Of a stretch of DNA of 64,000 bases, positions 1-7,720 are shown piece after piece. Every line of letters starts with the position of its first letter. Positions within the stretch are counted from its first letter, which is position 1. The notes under the pieces were generated by a model that worked only from the letters and a program-made list of their open reading frames with translations, made no database searches and had not been told where the DNA came from. The DNA comes from Thermocaproicibacter sp036260805. GTDB taxonomy: Bacteria > Bacillota > Clostridia > Oscillospirales > Acutalibacteraceae. The stretch lies in contig DATALZ010000074.1 in the NCBI GenBank assembly GCA_036260805.1, positions 22,606 to 86,605 on the forward strand, read 5' to 3'. A program made the translations under genes and the position numbers.

Positions 1-950
1 GCAGAAAGTTCCGCGCGAAGGCGTTCAAACGTTGGGGTTCTCTTCTCCGGTGCAACCTGAAGCGCATCTGCAAGAGCCGCGACTACATACGGAGGCAGGC
101 TGTGCATAATCGCATTGGGAATAAGCAGCCGGGCGTCTGCCTTTCGTTTCAGTGCTTCCGGCGGAAGCGTTCCGGTCAAAGCAAAAAAGAGGGATGCTGC
201 AAATCCATAAACATCGGTAGCTTCACTGGGCGTATCACCCATGATATACTGCTCAATGGCGGCGCATCCGGGAACAAGATCCGGTGGAAGGTCGGTGTCC
301 ATCTGGCGCACAGCTCCAATTGAAAAGGCGCCCAATTTCATTTTGCCGTCTTTCATAATCTGCAGTGTATCTGGCGATATCCCCAGATGACTCACAGAAT
401 GGGCATGGAGCGTACTCAGAGAGGATAATACGGGCATGAACAGCTGCCTGGCGGCATTCCATCCCAAACTGCCGCCGCTCCGTTCAACGAAATAGCGCAA
501 AGTAATGCTGTCGTTCCACTCTGAAACAGTGTAGGCAGCGTTATTCTCCTCAAAAATATCGTAGATCAGAACAATGGACGAAAGCTCCCGCATATGGGCG
601 ATTTCACGGGAATAGTTCAAGAAAGCGGTAAGGTTCTCCTGAAACACCAGTTCGCTGCCCCCAAGTATACGAACGCTTTTTCCGTCCTCCGCTCTTTCAG
701 AGAGAGATGCCGGAAAATACTCATGGAGTTCTACCGGTATATTCAGAACCTTGTCGAACCCGATATATGTGATGCCTTCCCCATTACTTCTTTTTGCCTG
801 CCCAACTACATACCGCTTTTGCAGGACTGTTCCAAACGGAAGCGCACCAAATTTCTGCGGTTCATCCTTCCGATGGCCACAAATTGGGCATACGTCTTTT
901 CCTTGCATATCGGACATGCAGTTCATACACAAATTGCCAAAATCAGTCAT
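1..950 (-). CDS. Zinc-ribbon pseudokinase (Ser/Thr kinase fold), C-terminus cut by window edge
   Basis: I translated this frame by hand; it stays open from the ATG at 950 to the left edge (316 residues visible). A GGAGG lies 6 nt upstream. The N-terminus is a zinc ribbon, C8-x2-C11-x9-C21-x2-C24. The rest follows the eukaryotic-type Ser/Thr kinase fold: a glycine-loop region (QKRYVVGQAKRSNGEGITY), a catalytic-loop equivalent and an activation-segment equivalent. The catalytic residues are gone. The VAIK lysine position reads V-E-L-H, the HRD loop reads HSVSHLGISPDT (no Asp, Lys or Asn), and DFG reads A-F-S. It is therefore predicted to be catalytically inactive and to act as a scaffold or sensor. 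The part beyond the window is unknown; members of such families often carry membrane or extracellular C-terminal regions. Function unknown. Confidence 0.85.
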   Translation of the reverse strand, partial: MTDFGNLCMNCMSDMQGKDVCPICGHRKDEPQKFGALPFGTVLQKRYVVGQAKRSNGEGITYIGFDKVLNIPVELHEYFPASLSERAEDGKSVRILGGSELVFQENLTAFLNYSREIAHMRELSSIVLIYDIFEENNAAYTVSEWNDSITLRYFVERSGGSLGWNAARQLFMPVLSSLSTLHAHSVSHLGISPDTLQIMKDGKMKLGAFSIGAVRQMDTDLPPDLVPGCAAIEQYIMGDTPSEATDVYGFAASLFFALTGTLPPEALKRKADARLLIPNAIMHSLPPYVVAALADALQVAPEKRTPTFERLRAELS

Positions 951-1104
951 GCTTCCGCCTCCGAACTACAGATAAAATAAGTTGACATCATTATTCTGCT
1001 TCGCGGGCATACAAAATATCCATATTTTTAATCCATAATTTTCCGATTCCAGTAATTTCAGGATTGATCCCTAATTTTTGAGATAAAACTTAAGCGTTAA
1101 GAAT

Positions 1105-1156
1105 TACAAAAAGGCCTTTTCCGCTGCAAATATATGTGCTGCGGGAAAGGTCTTTC
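1105..1156 (-). terminator. Intrinsic terminator after yebC
   Basis: Read on the minus strand, a 15-bp stem (AAAGACCTTTCCCGC paired with GCGGAAAAGGCCTTT, with wobble pairs) is followed at once by a T-run (TTTTTG). It sits 13 bp past the yebC stop codon. Confidence 0.8.
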
Positions 1157-1168
1157 GTTCGTCAGAGA

Positions 1169-1915
1169 TTATTCCGAATCCTCAGCATCGGCATTATCCC
1201 AGTTATGCCATACATTCTGGACATCATCATTATCTTCGAGAACATCGAGAAGATGCTGCATTCTTGAGGCTGCGCCTTCATCGTCAATTTTAGTGTATGT
1301 GGTCGGAACCATTTCGACTTCCGCCGTTACGAATTCATAGCCCTTCTTTTCCAGATCGGAAAGGACGCCGCTGAAATCATCCGGTTCGGTGTAAATTTCA
1401 AAGACATCATCGTCTGCCTGAAAATCTGAAGCGCCGGCTTCCAGGCAGTCCTCCATAACCTTGTCTTCTTCAAGGCCTTCGCGCTCAATAACCAGAACGC
1501 CTTTGCGCTCAAAGAGGAAGGAAACACAGCCGTTGGTTCCGAGATTTCCGCCGAATTTGTCGAAATAATGGCGCAGATCGCCTGCTGTGCGGTTACGGTT
1601 ATCGGTCAGTGTTTCTACAATTACTGCAATACCGTTGGGGCCGTACCCTTCGTAAGTAATATTTTCGTACTTGTTATCATCACCGTCGCCTGCGGCTTTT
1701 TTGATAATACGCTCTATGTTGTCATTCGGCACATTCGCCGCTTTTGCCTTTGCAATACAGTCCTTCAGGCGGGAATTCGCCGTGGGATCCGGCCCGCCGC
1801 CTTCTTTAACGGCTACCGCAAGTTCACGGCCGATTTTGGTAAAAACTTTCGCTTTTGCGCCGTCTGTTTTCTCTTTTTTACGTTTAATATTATTCCATTT
1901 TGAATGGCCTGACAT
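1169..1915 (-). CDS. yebC: YebC/PmpR family protein
   Basis: This 248-residue protein is full length for the YebC/PmpR (TACO1) family. It opens with the family signature MSGHSKWNNIKRKK, followed by the GRELAVAVKEGG and NIERIIKKAAG segments of the first domain and the EGYGPNGIAVIVE core. The last residues are strongly acidic (NADAEDSE). Members were long called transcription regulators; recent work on the family supports a translation role in which they help ribosomes through proline-rich stretches. GGAGG lies 8 nt before the ATG. The gene stands alone between pyrB and the pseudokinase gene, with its own terminator downstream. The family call is certain; the exact role here is inferred. Confidence 0.95.
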   Translation of the reverse strand: MSGHSKWNNIKRKKEKTDGAKAKVFTKIGRELAVAVKEGGGPDPTANSRLKDCIAKAKAANVPNDNIERIIKKAAGDGDDNKYENITYEGYGPNGIAVIVETLTDNRNRTAGDLRHYFDKFGGNLGTNGCVSFLFERKGVLVIEREGLEEDKVMEDCLEAGASDFQADDDVFEIYTEPDDFSGVLSDLEKKGYEFVTAEVEMVPTTYTKIDDEGAASRMQHLLDVLEDNDDVQNVWHNWDNADAEDSE

Positions 1916-2006
1916 AAAGAAATCCTCCCAGTTATTTTCCGTTTATGACGCTAATTTCTATTATATCACCATTACGCTGAATTGGCAAGTTTCTATCGGA
2001 AACCTA

Positions 2007-3080
2007 TCAAATGAGCGTTCTTCCGTCACAGTAGGAGCAGGTAAGCATGTCCCCCGCTTCCGTAAAAAGATGCGGCAGATATGGCTCCGTCTGAGTAATG
2101 CAGTTTGGATTGGAGCATTTACACGGATGTGTTGAATGAAGTGATTTTTTATCCGGTTCAATATGAGAACGCTGCAGGATCGTAAGAATCAGTGCCATGC
2201 GCGCGTACATTCCGTAAACCGTCTGTCTGAAGTAAGTTGCGCGCGGATCATTATCGACACCATCGGTAATCTCGTCAACACGCGGCAGCGGATGCAGGAT
2301 TTTCAAGTCAGGCTTCGCATGCTCCAGTTTCTTTTCGTTGAGAACGTAGACACCCTTTTGTTCCTCATACTTTTCGCGGTTTGCGAACCGTTCCTGCTGA
2401 ATGCGGGTCATATAAAGAATATCCAGATCCGGCAGAGCCTCTTCAAGAGACGCAGCCTCACGGTATTTGCAGCCTGCAGCATCCATTACATCTTTTACAT
2501 ATTGCGGCAGGGCTAGCTCCGGTGTGGAAATCAGTACAAAAGAGTTGCCCTCAAACCTCGTCATGGTCTTAATAAGGGAATGCACGGTTCTGCCGTAAAT
2601 CAGATCGCCGCACAGACCGATGCACAAATGGTCGAGGCGTCCTTTTTCATTAAATAGAGTTACAAGATCCGTCAATGTCTGTGTCGGATGGAGGTGCCCG
2701 CCGTCGCCGGCGTTTATAATCGGAACTCTGGAATAAAGCGCGGCGGCAGCTGCAGCGCCTTCGCGCGGATTGCGCATTACAACCAGATCCGTATATCCGC
2801 TTACCACCGTAATGGTGTCTTTCAGGCTTTCCCCTTTGGAAACTGATGTGTTCTCAGGATTATCAAACCCCACAACTTCACCGCCCAAACGGTACATTGC
2901 TGTTTGAAACGACATTTTGGTTCTGGTGGATGGTTCGTAGAAAAGTGTGGCCATAATCTTGCCTCTGCAGGATTCGCGGTAGGCCCAGGGATTGTTACGG
3001 ATGCTGTTTGCAAGATCAATCAGTTCCCTCAGTTCGAAAATACTTAGCTGATCCAGATCAATCATATGATTCAGCTGCAT
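2007..3080 (-). CDS. pyrB: Aspartate carbamoyltransferase with fused PyrI-like zinc domain
   Basis: This is the catalytic chain of aspartate transcarbamoylase, which joins carbamoyl phosphate and aspartate in pyrimidine synthesis. Visible signatures are YEPSTRTKMSF (carbamoyl-phosphate loop), HPTQTLTDL and HPLPR. After about residue 310 there is an extra tail with C322-x4-C327 and C348-x2-C351 (sequence CSNPNCITQTEP ... CSYC), the zinc-site pattern of the regulatory chain PyrI. The nucleotide-binding half of PyrI is absent, and no pyrI gene lies in the window. I prefer the ATG at 3080 because GAGG stands 9 nt before it; an in-frame ATG at 3095 overlaps that SD. The tail probably replaces the PyrI contact that stabilises the trimer, but allosteric control by CTP or ATP would be missing. 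No other pyr gene is adjacent. Confidence 0.93.
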   Translation of the reverse strand: MQLNHMIDLDQLSIFELRELIDLANSIRNNPWAYRESCRGKIMATLFYEPSTRTKMSFQTAMYRLGGEVVGFDNPENTSVSKGESLKDTITVVSGYTDLVVMRNPREGAAAAAALYSRVPIINAGDGGHLHPTQTLTDLVTLFNEKGRLDHLCIGLCGDLIYGRTVHSLIKTMTRFEGNSFVLISTPELALPQYVKDVMDAAGCKYREAASLEEALPDLDILYMTRIQQERFANREKYEEQKGVYVLNEKKLEHAKPDLKILHPLPRVDEITDGVDNDPRATYFRQTVYGMYARMALILTILQRSHIEPDKKSLHSTHPCKCSNPNCITQTEPYLPHLFTEAGDMLTCSYCDGRTLI

Positions 3081-3110
3081 CTCACATCGCCTCATTCATT
3101 TTTATCATAT

Positions 3111-3139
3111 ATTTTAGCATTGTATCCCTCAAACCACAA
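3111..3139 (-). promoter_or_regulatory. Possible promoter of pyrB
   Basis: TTGTGG, 17 bp, then an extended -10 (TGC-TAAAAT), ending about 30 bp before the pyrB start. The -35 matches the consensus poorly, so this is only a candidate. Confidence 0.4.
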
Positions 3140-3169
3140 TATGTTCCAGCGAATTTTGAGGTAAGATAC

Positions 3170-3199
3170 TTGACAACATTCGTCCGGTTGAACTACAAT
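3170..3199 (+). promoter_or_regulatory. Sigma-A promoter of the activase pair
   Basis: Perfect -35 TTGACA at 3170-3175, an 18-bp spacer, and -10 TACAAT at 3194-3199. It lies 43 bp upstream of the ATG at 3243 and diverges from pyrB. Confidence 0.8.
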
Positions 3200-3242
3200 A
3201 AATTGTTTAATAAAATGAATTTAAAGATTGGCAGGTTCCAGA

Positions 3243-6137
3243 ATGAAAGTAGGATTAGATGTTGGCTCAACTACTATAAAATGTGTTGTGACGGATGAGA
3301 CAGGCAAAATATTGTATCAGTCCTACGAACGGCATTTTTCGAAAATCACGGAGAAAATGACGGAACTTCTTACGAAAATAAAAAAAGAAGTCGTTCGAGG
3401 GGACAAAGCTGCACTTACCATCTCGGGGTCTGCCGGAATGGGGATTTCCCAGACCTGTCGGCTTCCGTTCGTACAGGAAGTATATGCCACAAGAATTGCC
3501 GTCGGCAAGTTGATTCCAGATGCCGATGTTATTATTGAGCTTGGCGGAGAAGACGCCAAAATTCTGTTTTTGACCGGCGGAACCGAGGTTCGCATGAACG
3601 GTTCCTGTGCGGGCGGCACCGGCGCGTTCATTGACCAGATGGCTACATTGCTTAACGTTCCGCTGGACGAAATGAATGAACTGGCAAAACAGTATGAAAA
3701 AATATACACAATTGCATCCCGCTGCGGAGTCTTCGCAAAATCCGACGTTCAGCCCCTGCTGAATCAGGGAGCGAGAAAAACAGATATCTCCGCGAGTATT
3801 TTCGCCGCCGTAGCAAACCAGACCATAGCCGGCCTTGCACAAGGGCGTCCTATTAAAGGAAACGTGCTGTACCTCGGCGGACCTCTGACGTTTTTGTCGG
3901 AACTCCGGGCCAGTTTTGACCGTGCGCTGAAAATTACGGGAATCTGCCCTGAAAATTCACTCTATTTCGTTGCTATGGGCGCAGCATACTGCAGTGCGGA
4001 GGAAACCGACCTCGACCAGGCGCTCGAAAGCATTCAGAAGTACGGTTCGACCGGAAACTTCCTTTCAATTCCTCCGCTATTCAACGATCAGAAAGAATAT
4101 GACGAATTCTGCCGCAGGCATGCGCAGTGCAAGGCTCCTCGCGGCAATATTGAAACCTACACCGGAAATGCGTATCTGGGCGTTGACGCCGGTTCCACAA
4201 CCGTGAAACTGGTTCTGCTCGGGAAGGACGGCGAGGTTCTCAGTTCCCTCTATCGAAGCAATTCCGGCAACCCGATCCCAATTGTCAGAGATTATCTGCT
4301 GGACCTTTACCGTAAATATCCCAATATCACGATTGAAAGCAGTTCCGTAACCGGCTATGGTGAAGAACTGCTGAAGAATGCATTCGGAATTGATTCCGGA
4401 ATCGTTGAGACCGTCGCTCATTTTACCGCGGCAAAATGCTTCCGGCCAAATGTCGATTTTGTAATCGACATTGGCGGACAAGATATGAAATGCTTTAAAA
4501 TCCATAACGGAGCGATTGACAATATCTTCCTGAACGAAGCCTGTTCATCCGGCTGCGGCTCCTTCCTTCAGACATTTGCCAATACGCTCGGATATGACAT
4601 TGCCGACTTTGCAAAGATCGGTCTGTTTGCGGAACACCCGGTCGACCTGGGCTCCCGCTGCACCGTATTTATGAATTCGCAGGTAAAGCAGGCTCAGAAA
4701 GACGGTGCGACAACGGAAGACATTAGTGCCGGGCTTTCGGTCAGTGTTGTGAAAAACGCGATTTACAAGGTAATCCGCGTTCCGAATGCTGCCGAGCTTG
4801 GGCGCAATATAGTCGTGCAGGGCGGTACTTTCCTGAATGATGCTGTGCTCCGCGTATTTGAAAAAGAACTTGGCGTGGAAGTAACAAGGCCGGATATCTC
4901 AGGTCTGATGGGTGCTTACGGTGCGGCGGTTTACGCCATGAAAAAATCCACCGGCAAAAGCACGCTCATCGGAAAAGACGAGCTTGAAAATTTCAAGCAC
5001 GAAGTGAAAGTGACAAACTGCGGCCTCTGCAGCAACCACTGCCGCCTTACCATCAATATTTTCGGGGGGAACCGCCGTTTTATCGGCGGAAACCGCTGCG
5101 AAAAGCCGGTTACGAAGCGTTCCTCCAAAATGGAACTGGACATGTACGCCTACAAGCTGAAATTGCTCCGGGATTATCTTCCCGCAATCGGCCCGCGCGG
5201 AAAAATCGGGATTCCGATGGGACTGAATATGTATGAGCTGCTTCCTTTCTGGCATACGTTTTTCACAAGGCTTGGGTTCGAAGTGGTTCTCTCCCCTGTT
5301 TCCAGCCGTGAGCTCTACCTGGAAGGCCAGAACACCATTCCTTCCGACACGGTATGTTTCCCTGCCAAGCTGATGCACGGCCATGTGCAGGCTTTGGTTG
5401 ACCAGGGGCTCAAAACGATTTTCTACCCGTGCATGTCATATAATTTTGACGAACATCTGGGAGACAATCATTACAACTGCCCCGTTGTTGCTTATTATCC
5501 GGAAGTAATAAGCGCCAATATGCGGTGCCTTGACAACTGCAACTTTATCCATGATTACGTCGGGATTCATCGCAAGCACGATTTTCCAAGAAAAATGGCT
5601 GCAATTTTGCAGAAAAGTTTTCCTGACATTACGGCCGGAGAAGTCCGTGACGCAGCGAAAGCGGCATATGAGGCACACGACGCATACCTGCATAAAATCC
5701 GTGAAAAGGGCGATGAAATGATCGCTGAAGCACAGAAACAAGGCATGCAGATCATCGTCCTCAGCGGCAGACCGTATCATCTTGACCCTGAAATTAACCA
5801 CGGGATTGACAAACTGATTACAAGCCTGGGAGCAGCCGTTATTTCCGAGGATGTCGTAAGCTGTAAAGTGAAGCGTTTCCGTACAAAGGTTCTGAATCAA
5901 TGGACCTATCATTCACGGCTTTACGCGGCGGCAAAATACATCGGCGATAAGCCAGACATGAATCTGGTTCAGCTTGTATCATTCGGCTGCGGCGTCGACG
6001 CGATTACAACGGATGAAGTCAGACAGATTCTTGAAGAAAACGACAAAATATACACGCAGGTGAAAATAGATGAAATTACCAACCTTGGCGCGGTAAAAAT
6101 CAGGCTTCGCAGCCTGTTTGCCGCTTTGGAGAAATGA
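3243..6137 (+). CDS. Tandem BadF/BadG-type ATPase (2-hydroxyacyl-CoA dehydratase activase family)
   Basis: The 964-residue protein has two ASKHA ATPase domains in a row. The first covers about residues 1-260 and opens with MKVGLDVGSTTIK; the second covers about 312-580 and opens with YLGVDAGSTTVK. A DUF2229-type region with cysteines (CGLCSNHC, GNRCEKP) follows. Each ATPase repeat keeps a cysteine pair, C122/C161 and C434/C473, with identical 39-residue spacing. In the characterised activator HgdC the equivalent cysteines hold a [4Fe-4S] cluster shared by two subunits. By family knowledge, such proteins use ATP to inject a low-potential electron into a partner Fe-S reductase or dehydratase. 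The partner is probably the next gene, 10 bp away. The start is the ATG at 3243; an upstream in-frame TTG at 3228 is less likely. The substrate is unknown. Confidence 0.9.
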   Translation: MKVGLDVGSTTIKCVVTDETGKILYQSYERHFSKITEKMTELLTKIKKEVVRGDKAALTISGSAGMGISQTCRLPFVQEVYATRIAVGKLIPDADVIIELGGEDAKILFLTGGTEVRMNGSCAGGTGAFIDQMATLLNVPLDEMNELAKQYEKIYTIASRCGVFAKSDVQPLLNQGARKTDISASIFAAVANQTIAGLAQGRPIKGNVLYLGGPLTFLSELRASFDRALKITGICPENSLYFVAMGAAYCSAEETDLDQALESIQKYGSTGNFLSIPPLFNDQKEYDEFCRRHAQCKAPRGNIETYTGNAYLGVDAGSTTVKLVLLGKDGEVLSSLYRSNSGNPIPIVRDYLLDLYRKYPNITIESSSVTGYGEELLKNAFGIDSGIVETVAHFTAAKCFRPNVDFVIDIGGQDMKCFKIHNGAIDNIFLNEACSSGCGSFLQTFANTLGYDIADFAKIGLFAEHPVDLGSRCTVFMNSQVKQAQKDGATTEDISAGLSVSVVKNAIYKVIRVPNAAELGRNIVVQGGTFLNDAVLRVFEKELGVEVTRPDISGLMGAYGAAVYAMKKSTGKSTLIGKDELENFKHEVKVTNCGLCSNHCRLTINIFGGNRRFIGGNRCEKPVTKRSSKMELDMYAYKLKLLRDYLPAIGPRGKIGIPMGLNMYELLPFWHTFFTRLGFEVVLSPVSSRELYLEGQNTIPSDTVCFPAKLMHGHVQALVDQGLKTIFYPCMSYNFDEHLGDNHYNCPVVAYYPEVISANMRCLDNCNFIHDYVGIHRKHDFPRKMAAILQKSFPDITAGEVRDAAKAAYEAHDAYLHKIREKGDEMIAEAQKQGMQIIVLSGRPYHLDPEINHGIDKLITSLGAAVISEDVVSCKVKRFRTKVLNQWTYHSRLYAAAKYIGDKPDMNLVQLVSFGCGVDAITTDEVRQILEENDKIYTQVKIDEITNLGAVKIRLRSLFAALEK

Positions 6138-6147
6138 GGTATTTAAT

Positions 6148-7413
6148 TTGGCAAAGTTAATATATGATAAAAACGGGCGCCTGCTGTTTACGAAGGAAAT
6201 GAAAAAGGAATACACGATTCTGGCTCCTATGATGGCACCGATTCATTTCCGCCTGATCATTAATGTACTGAAGAACTGCGGGTACAATTTTGAACTGCTT
6301 GATACAACCGGCCCGAACATCGTGCAGGAAGGCCTGAAATACGTTCACAACGATACATGTTACCCAGCCCTGCTTGTAATCGGGCAGTTCATTGACGCGC
6401 TCCACTCGGGCAAATATGACGTAAACAAGACGGCCCTCGTTATAACTCAGACAGGCGGTGGATGCCGAGCATCCAACTATATTCATCTGCTGCGCAAAGC
6501 GCTGAAAAAGGCGGGACTGGAACAGGTTCCGGTTGTATCCCTGAATCTTTCGTTTTTGGAACGGAATCCGGGCTTTAAGATGACGCTGCCGATGCTGCGC
6601 AAATTCATCGCGGCAATGGTCTACGGCGATGCACTGATGCTGCTTCGGAATCAGACGGAAGCATATGAGGTCAATAAGGGCGAAAGCAACGAAAAGGTTG
6701 AAAAATGGAGCAATTATCTGACGGATCAGTTCAATCACGGAAAAGCACTCTCCAGAAAGCAGCAGACAGAAATCCTATATAAAATTGTAAAAGATTTTGC
6801 TGCCATAAAAATCAACAAAGTGCCGAAAGTTAAGGTTGGAGTTGTCGGAGAGATTTACGTAAAATATGCGGCGCTTGGCAACAACAATCTGGAAGAATTT
6901 CTGCGTGAACAGGACTGCGAAGTTAACCTTCCCGGCCTTATGAACTTTGCTTTGTTCAAGGTGGACAACCGGCTGGAAGATATAAAACTTTACGGCGGCA
7001 GCCCAATTAAATACTTTTTTGTGAATCTTCTTATGAAATATCTGGTGCATATGCAGGACACTTTGATCGAAACAATTAAAAGCGAACCGCGCTACCAGGC
7101 CCCAGAACCGTATGCACACACAAAGAGCCTTGTAAAGGGCGTTATCGGTTATGGCGACAAAATGGGTGAAGGCTGGCTCTTAACAGCGGAAATGTTGGAA
7201 CTCTCCGAACAGGGATATGAAAATATCGTCTGTGCACAACCATTTGGATGCCTGCCGAATCACATCTGCGGCAAAGGAATGATTCACAGAATTAAGGCAA
7301 TTGATGAAAAATCAAATATTGTGCCGATCGATTATGATCCAAGCGCAACGCGGGTCAATCAGGAAAACCGCATTAAGTTGATGCTGGCTGTCGCCAGAGA
7401 GAAATTAAAGTAG
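6148..7413 (+). CDS. 2-hydroxyacyl-CoA dehydratase-like Fe-S subunit partner of the activase
   Basis: This 421-residue protein belongs to the HgdB/COG3580-type family whose members usually bind an Fe-S cluster. Cysteines stand in NDTCYPALL, TGGGCRASNY and CAQPFGCLPNHICGKG, the last resembling the conserved cluster region of these proteins. In many Clostridia this part is fused to the preceding activase as one polypeptide of about 1400 residues; here it is a separate ORF. No ATG lies near the N-terminus. The TTG at 6148 is preceded by GAGG with 8 nt spacing, and that SD overlaps the stop codon of the activase gene, which suggests coupled translation. The likely job is an ATP-driven reduction on a CoA thioester or an unknown substrate. 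A terminator follows. Confidence 0.85.
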   Translation: MAKLIYDKNGRLLFTKEMKKEYTILAPMMAPIHFRLIINVLKNCGYNFELLDTTGPNIVQEGLKYVHNDTCYPALLVIGQFIDALHSGKYDVNKTALVITQTGGGCRASNYIHLLRKALKKAGLEQVPVVSLNLSFLERNPGFKMTLPMLRKFIAAMVYGDALMLLRNQTEAYEVNKGESNEKVEKWSNYLTDQFNHGKALSRKQQTEILYKIVKDFAAIKINKVPKVKVGVVGEIYVKYAALGNNNLEEFLREQDCEVNLPGLMNFALFKVDNRLEDIKLYGGSPIKYFFVNLLMKYLVHMQDTLIETIKSEPRYQAPEPYAHTKSLVKGVIGYGDKMGEGWLLTAEMLELSEQGYENIVCAQPFGCLPNHICGKGMIHRIKAIDEKSNIVPIDYDPSATRVNQENRIKLMLAVAREKLK

Positions 7414-7433
7414 GCTTAATTCAAAATTTTTTA

Positions 7434-7467
7434 TGAACCTCTCCACAGCTAGCCGCGGAGAGGTTCA
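7434..7467 (+). terminator. Hairpin terminator after the activase pair
   Basis: TGAACCTCTCC and GGAGAGGTTCA form an 11-bp perfect stem 20 bp after the stop codon. The T-run is short (ATTT), so termination may be incomplete. Confidence 0.65.
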
Positions 7468-7607
7468 TTTCCCACAATATTTATTATGCAGAATTGTAGG
7501 ATCCACTATATTTTTGCTTATGGAATATTTTATCTTGATTATTATTCTTTAGCGAAGTATAATTTAATTGACAATTGAACAAAATTCGACTTAATGCCGA
7601 CCAATGA

Positions 7608-7682
7608 AATAGCAAATCCGATGAAAATCGTGAGACGCAAAGCCGAGGGGCTAAACCGTAAGGCATGCCAGTCTAGCTGCAG
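7608..7682 (+). promoter_or_regulatory. c-di-GMP-I (GEMM-I) riboswitch
   Basis: The segment carries the GEMM-I signature in order: AGCAAATCC, a CGAT-GAAA-ATCG tetraloop helix, the near-invariant GACGCAAAGCC, then GGGGCTAAACC (tetraloop receptor side) and the closing TCTAGCTGC strand. It lies 40-110 nt before a diguanylate cyclase gene, a typical target of this riboswitch. It should bind cyclic di-GMP; whether it turns the gene on or off cannot be read from the sequence. Confidence 0.9.
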
Positions 7683-7686
7683 ATAT

Positions 7687-7715
7687 TTATACAGTGGCTG
7701 ATGAACACTGTATAA
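7687..7715 (+). other. Perfect 10-bp hairpin between riboswitch and cyclase gene
   Basis: TTATACAGTG and CACTGTATAA pair perfectly around a 9-nt loop (GCTGATGAA). No T-run follows, so it is not a classical terminator. It sits just before the candidate ribosome-binding region and may be part of the riboswitch expression platform. Confidence 0.6.
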
Positions 7716-7720
7716 AGAGT

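Noticed and set aside
3081..3095. Earlier ATG for pyrB at 3095
   Set aside because: It lies on the SD (GAGG) that serves the ATG at 3080, and it has no SD of its own.
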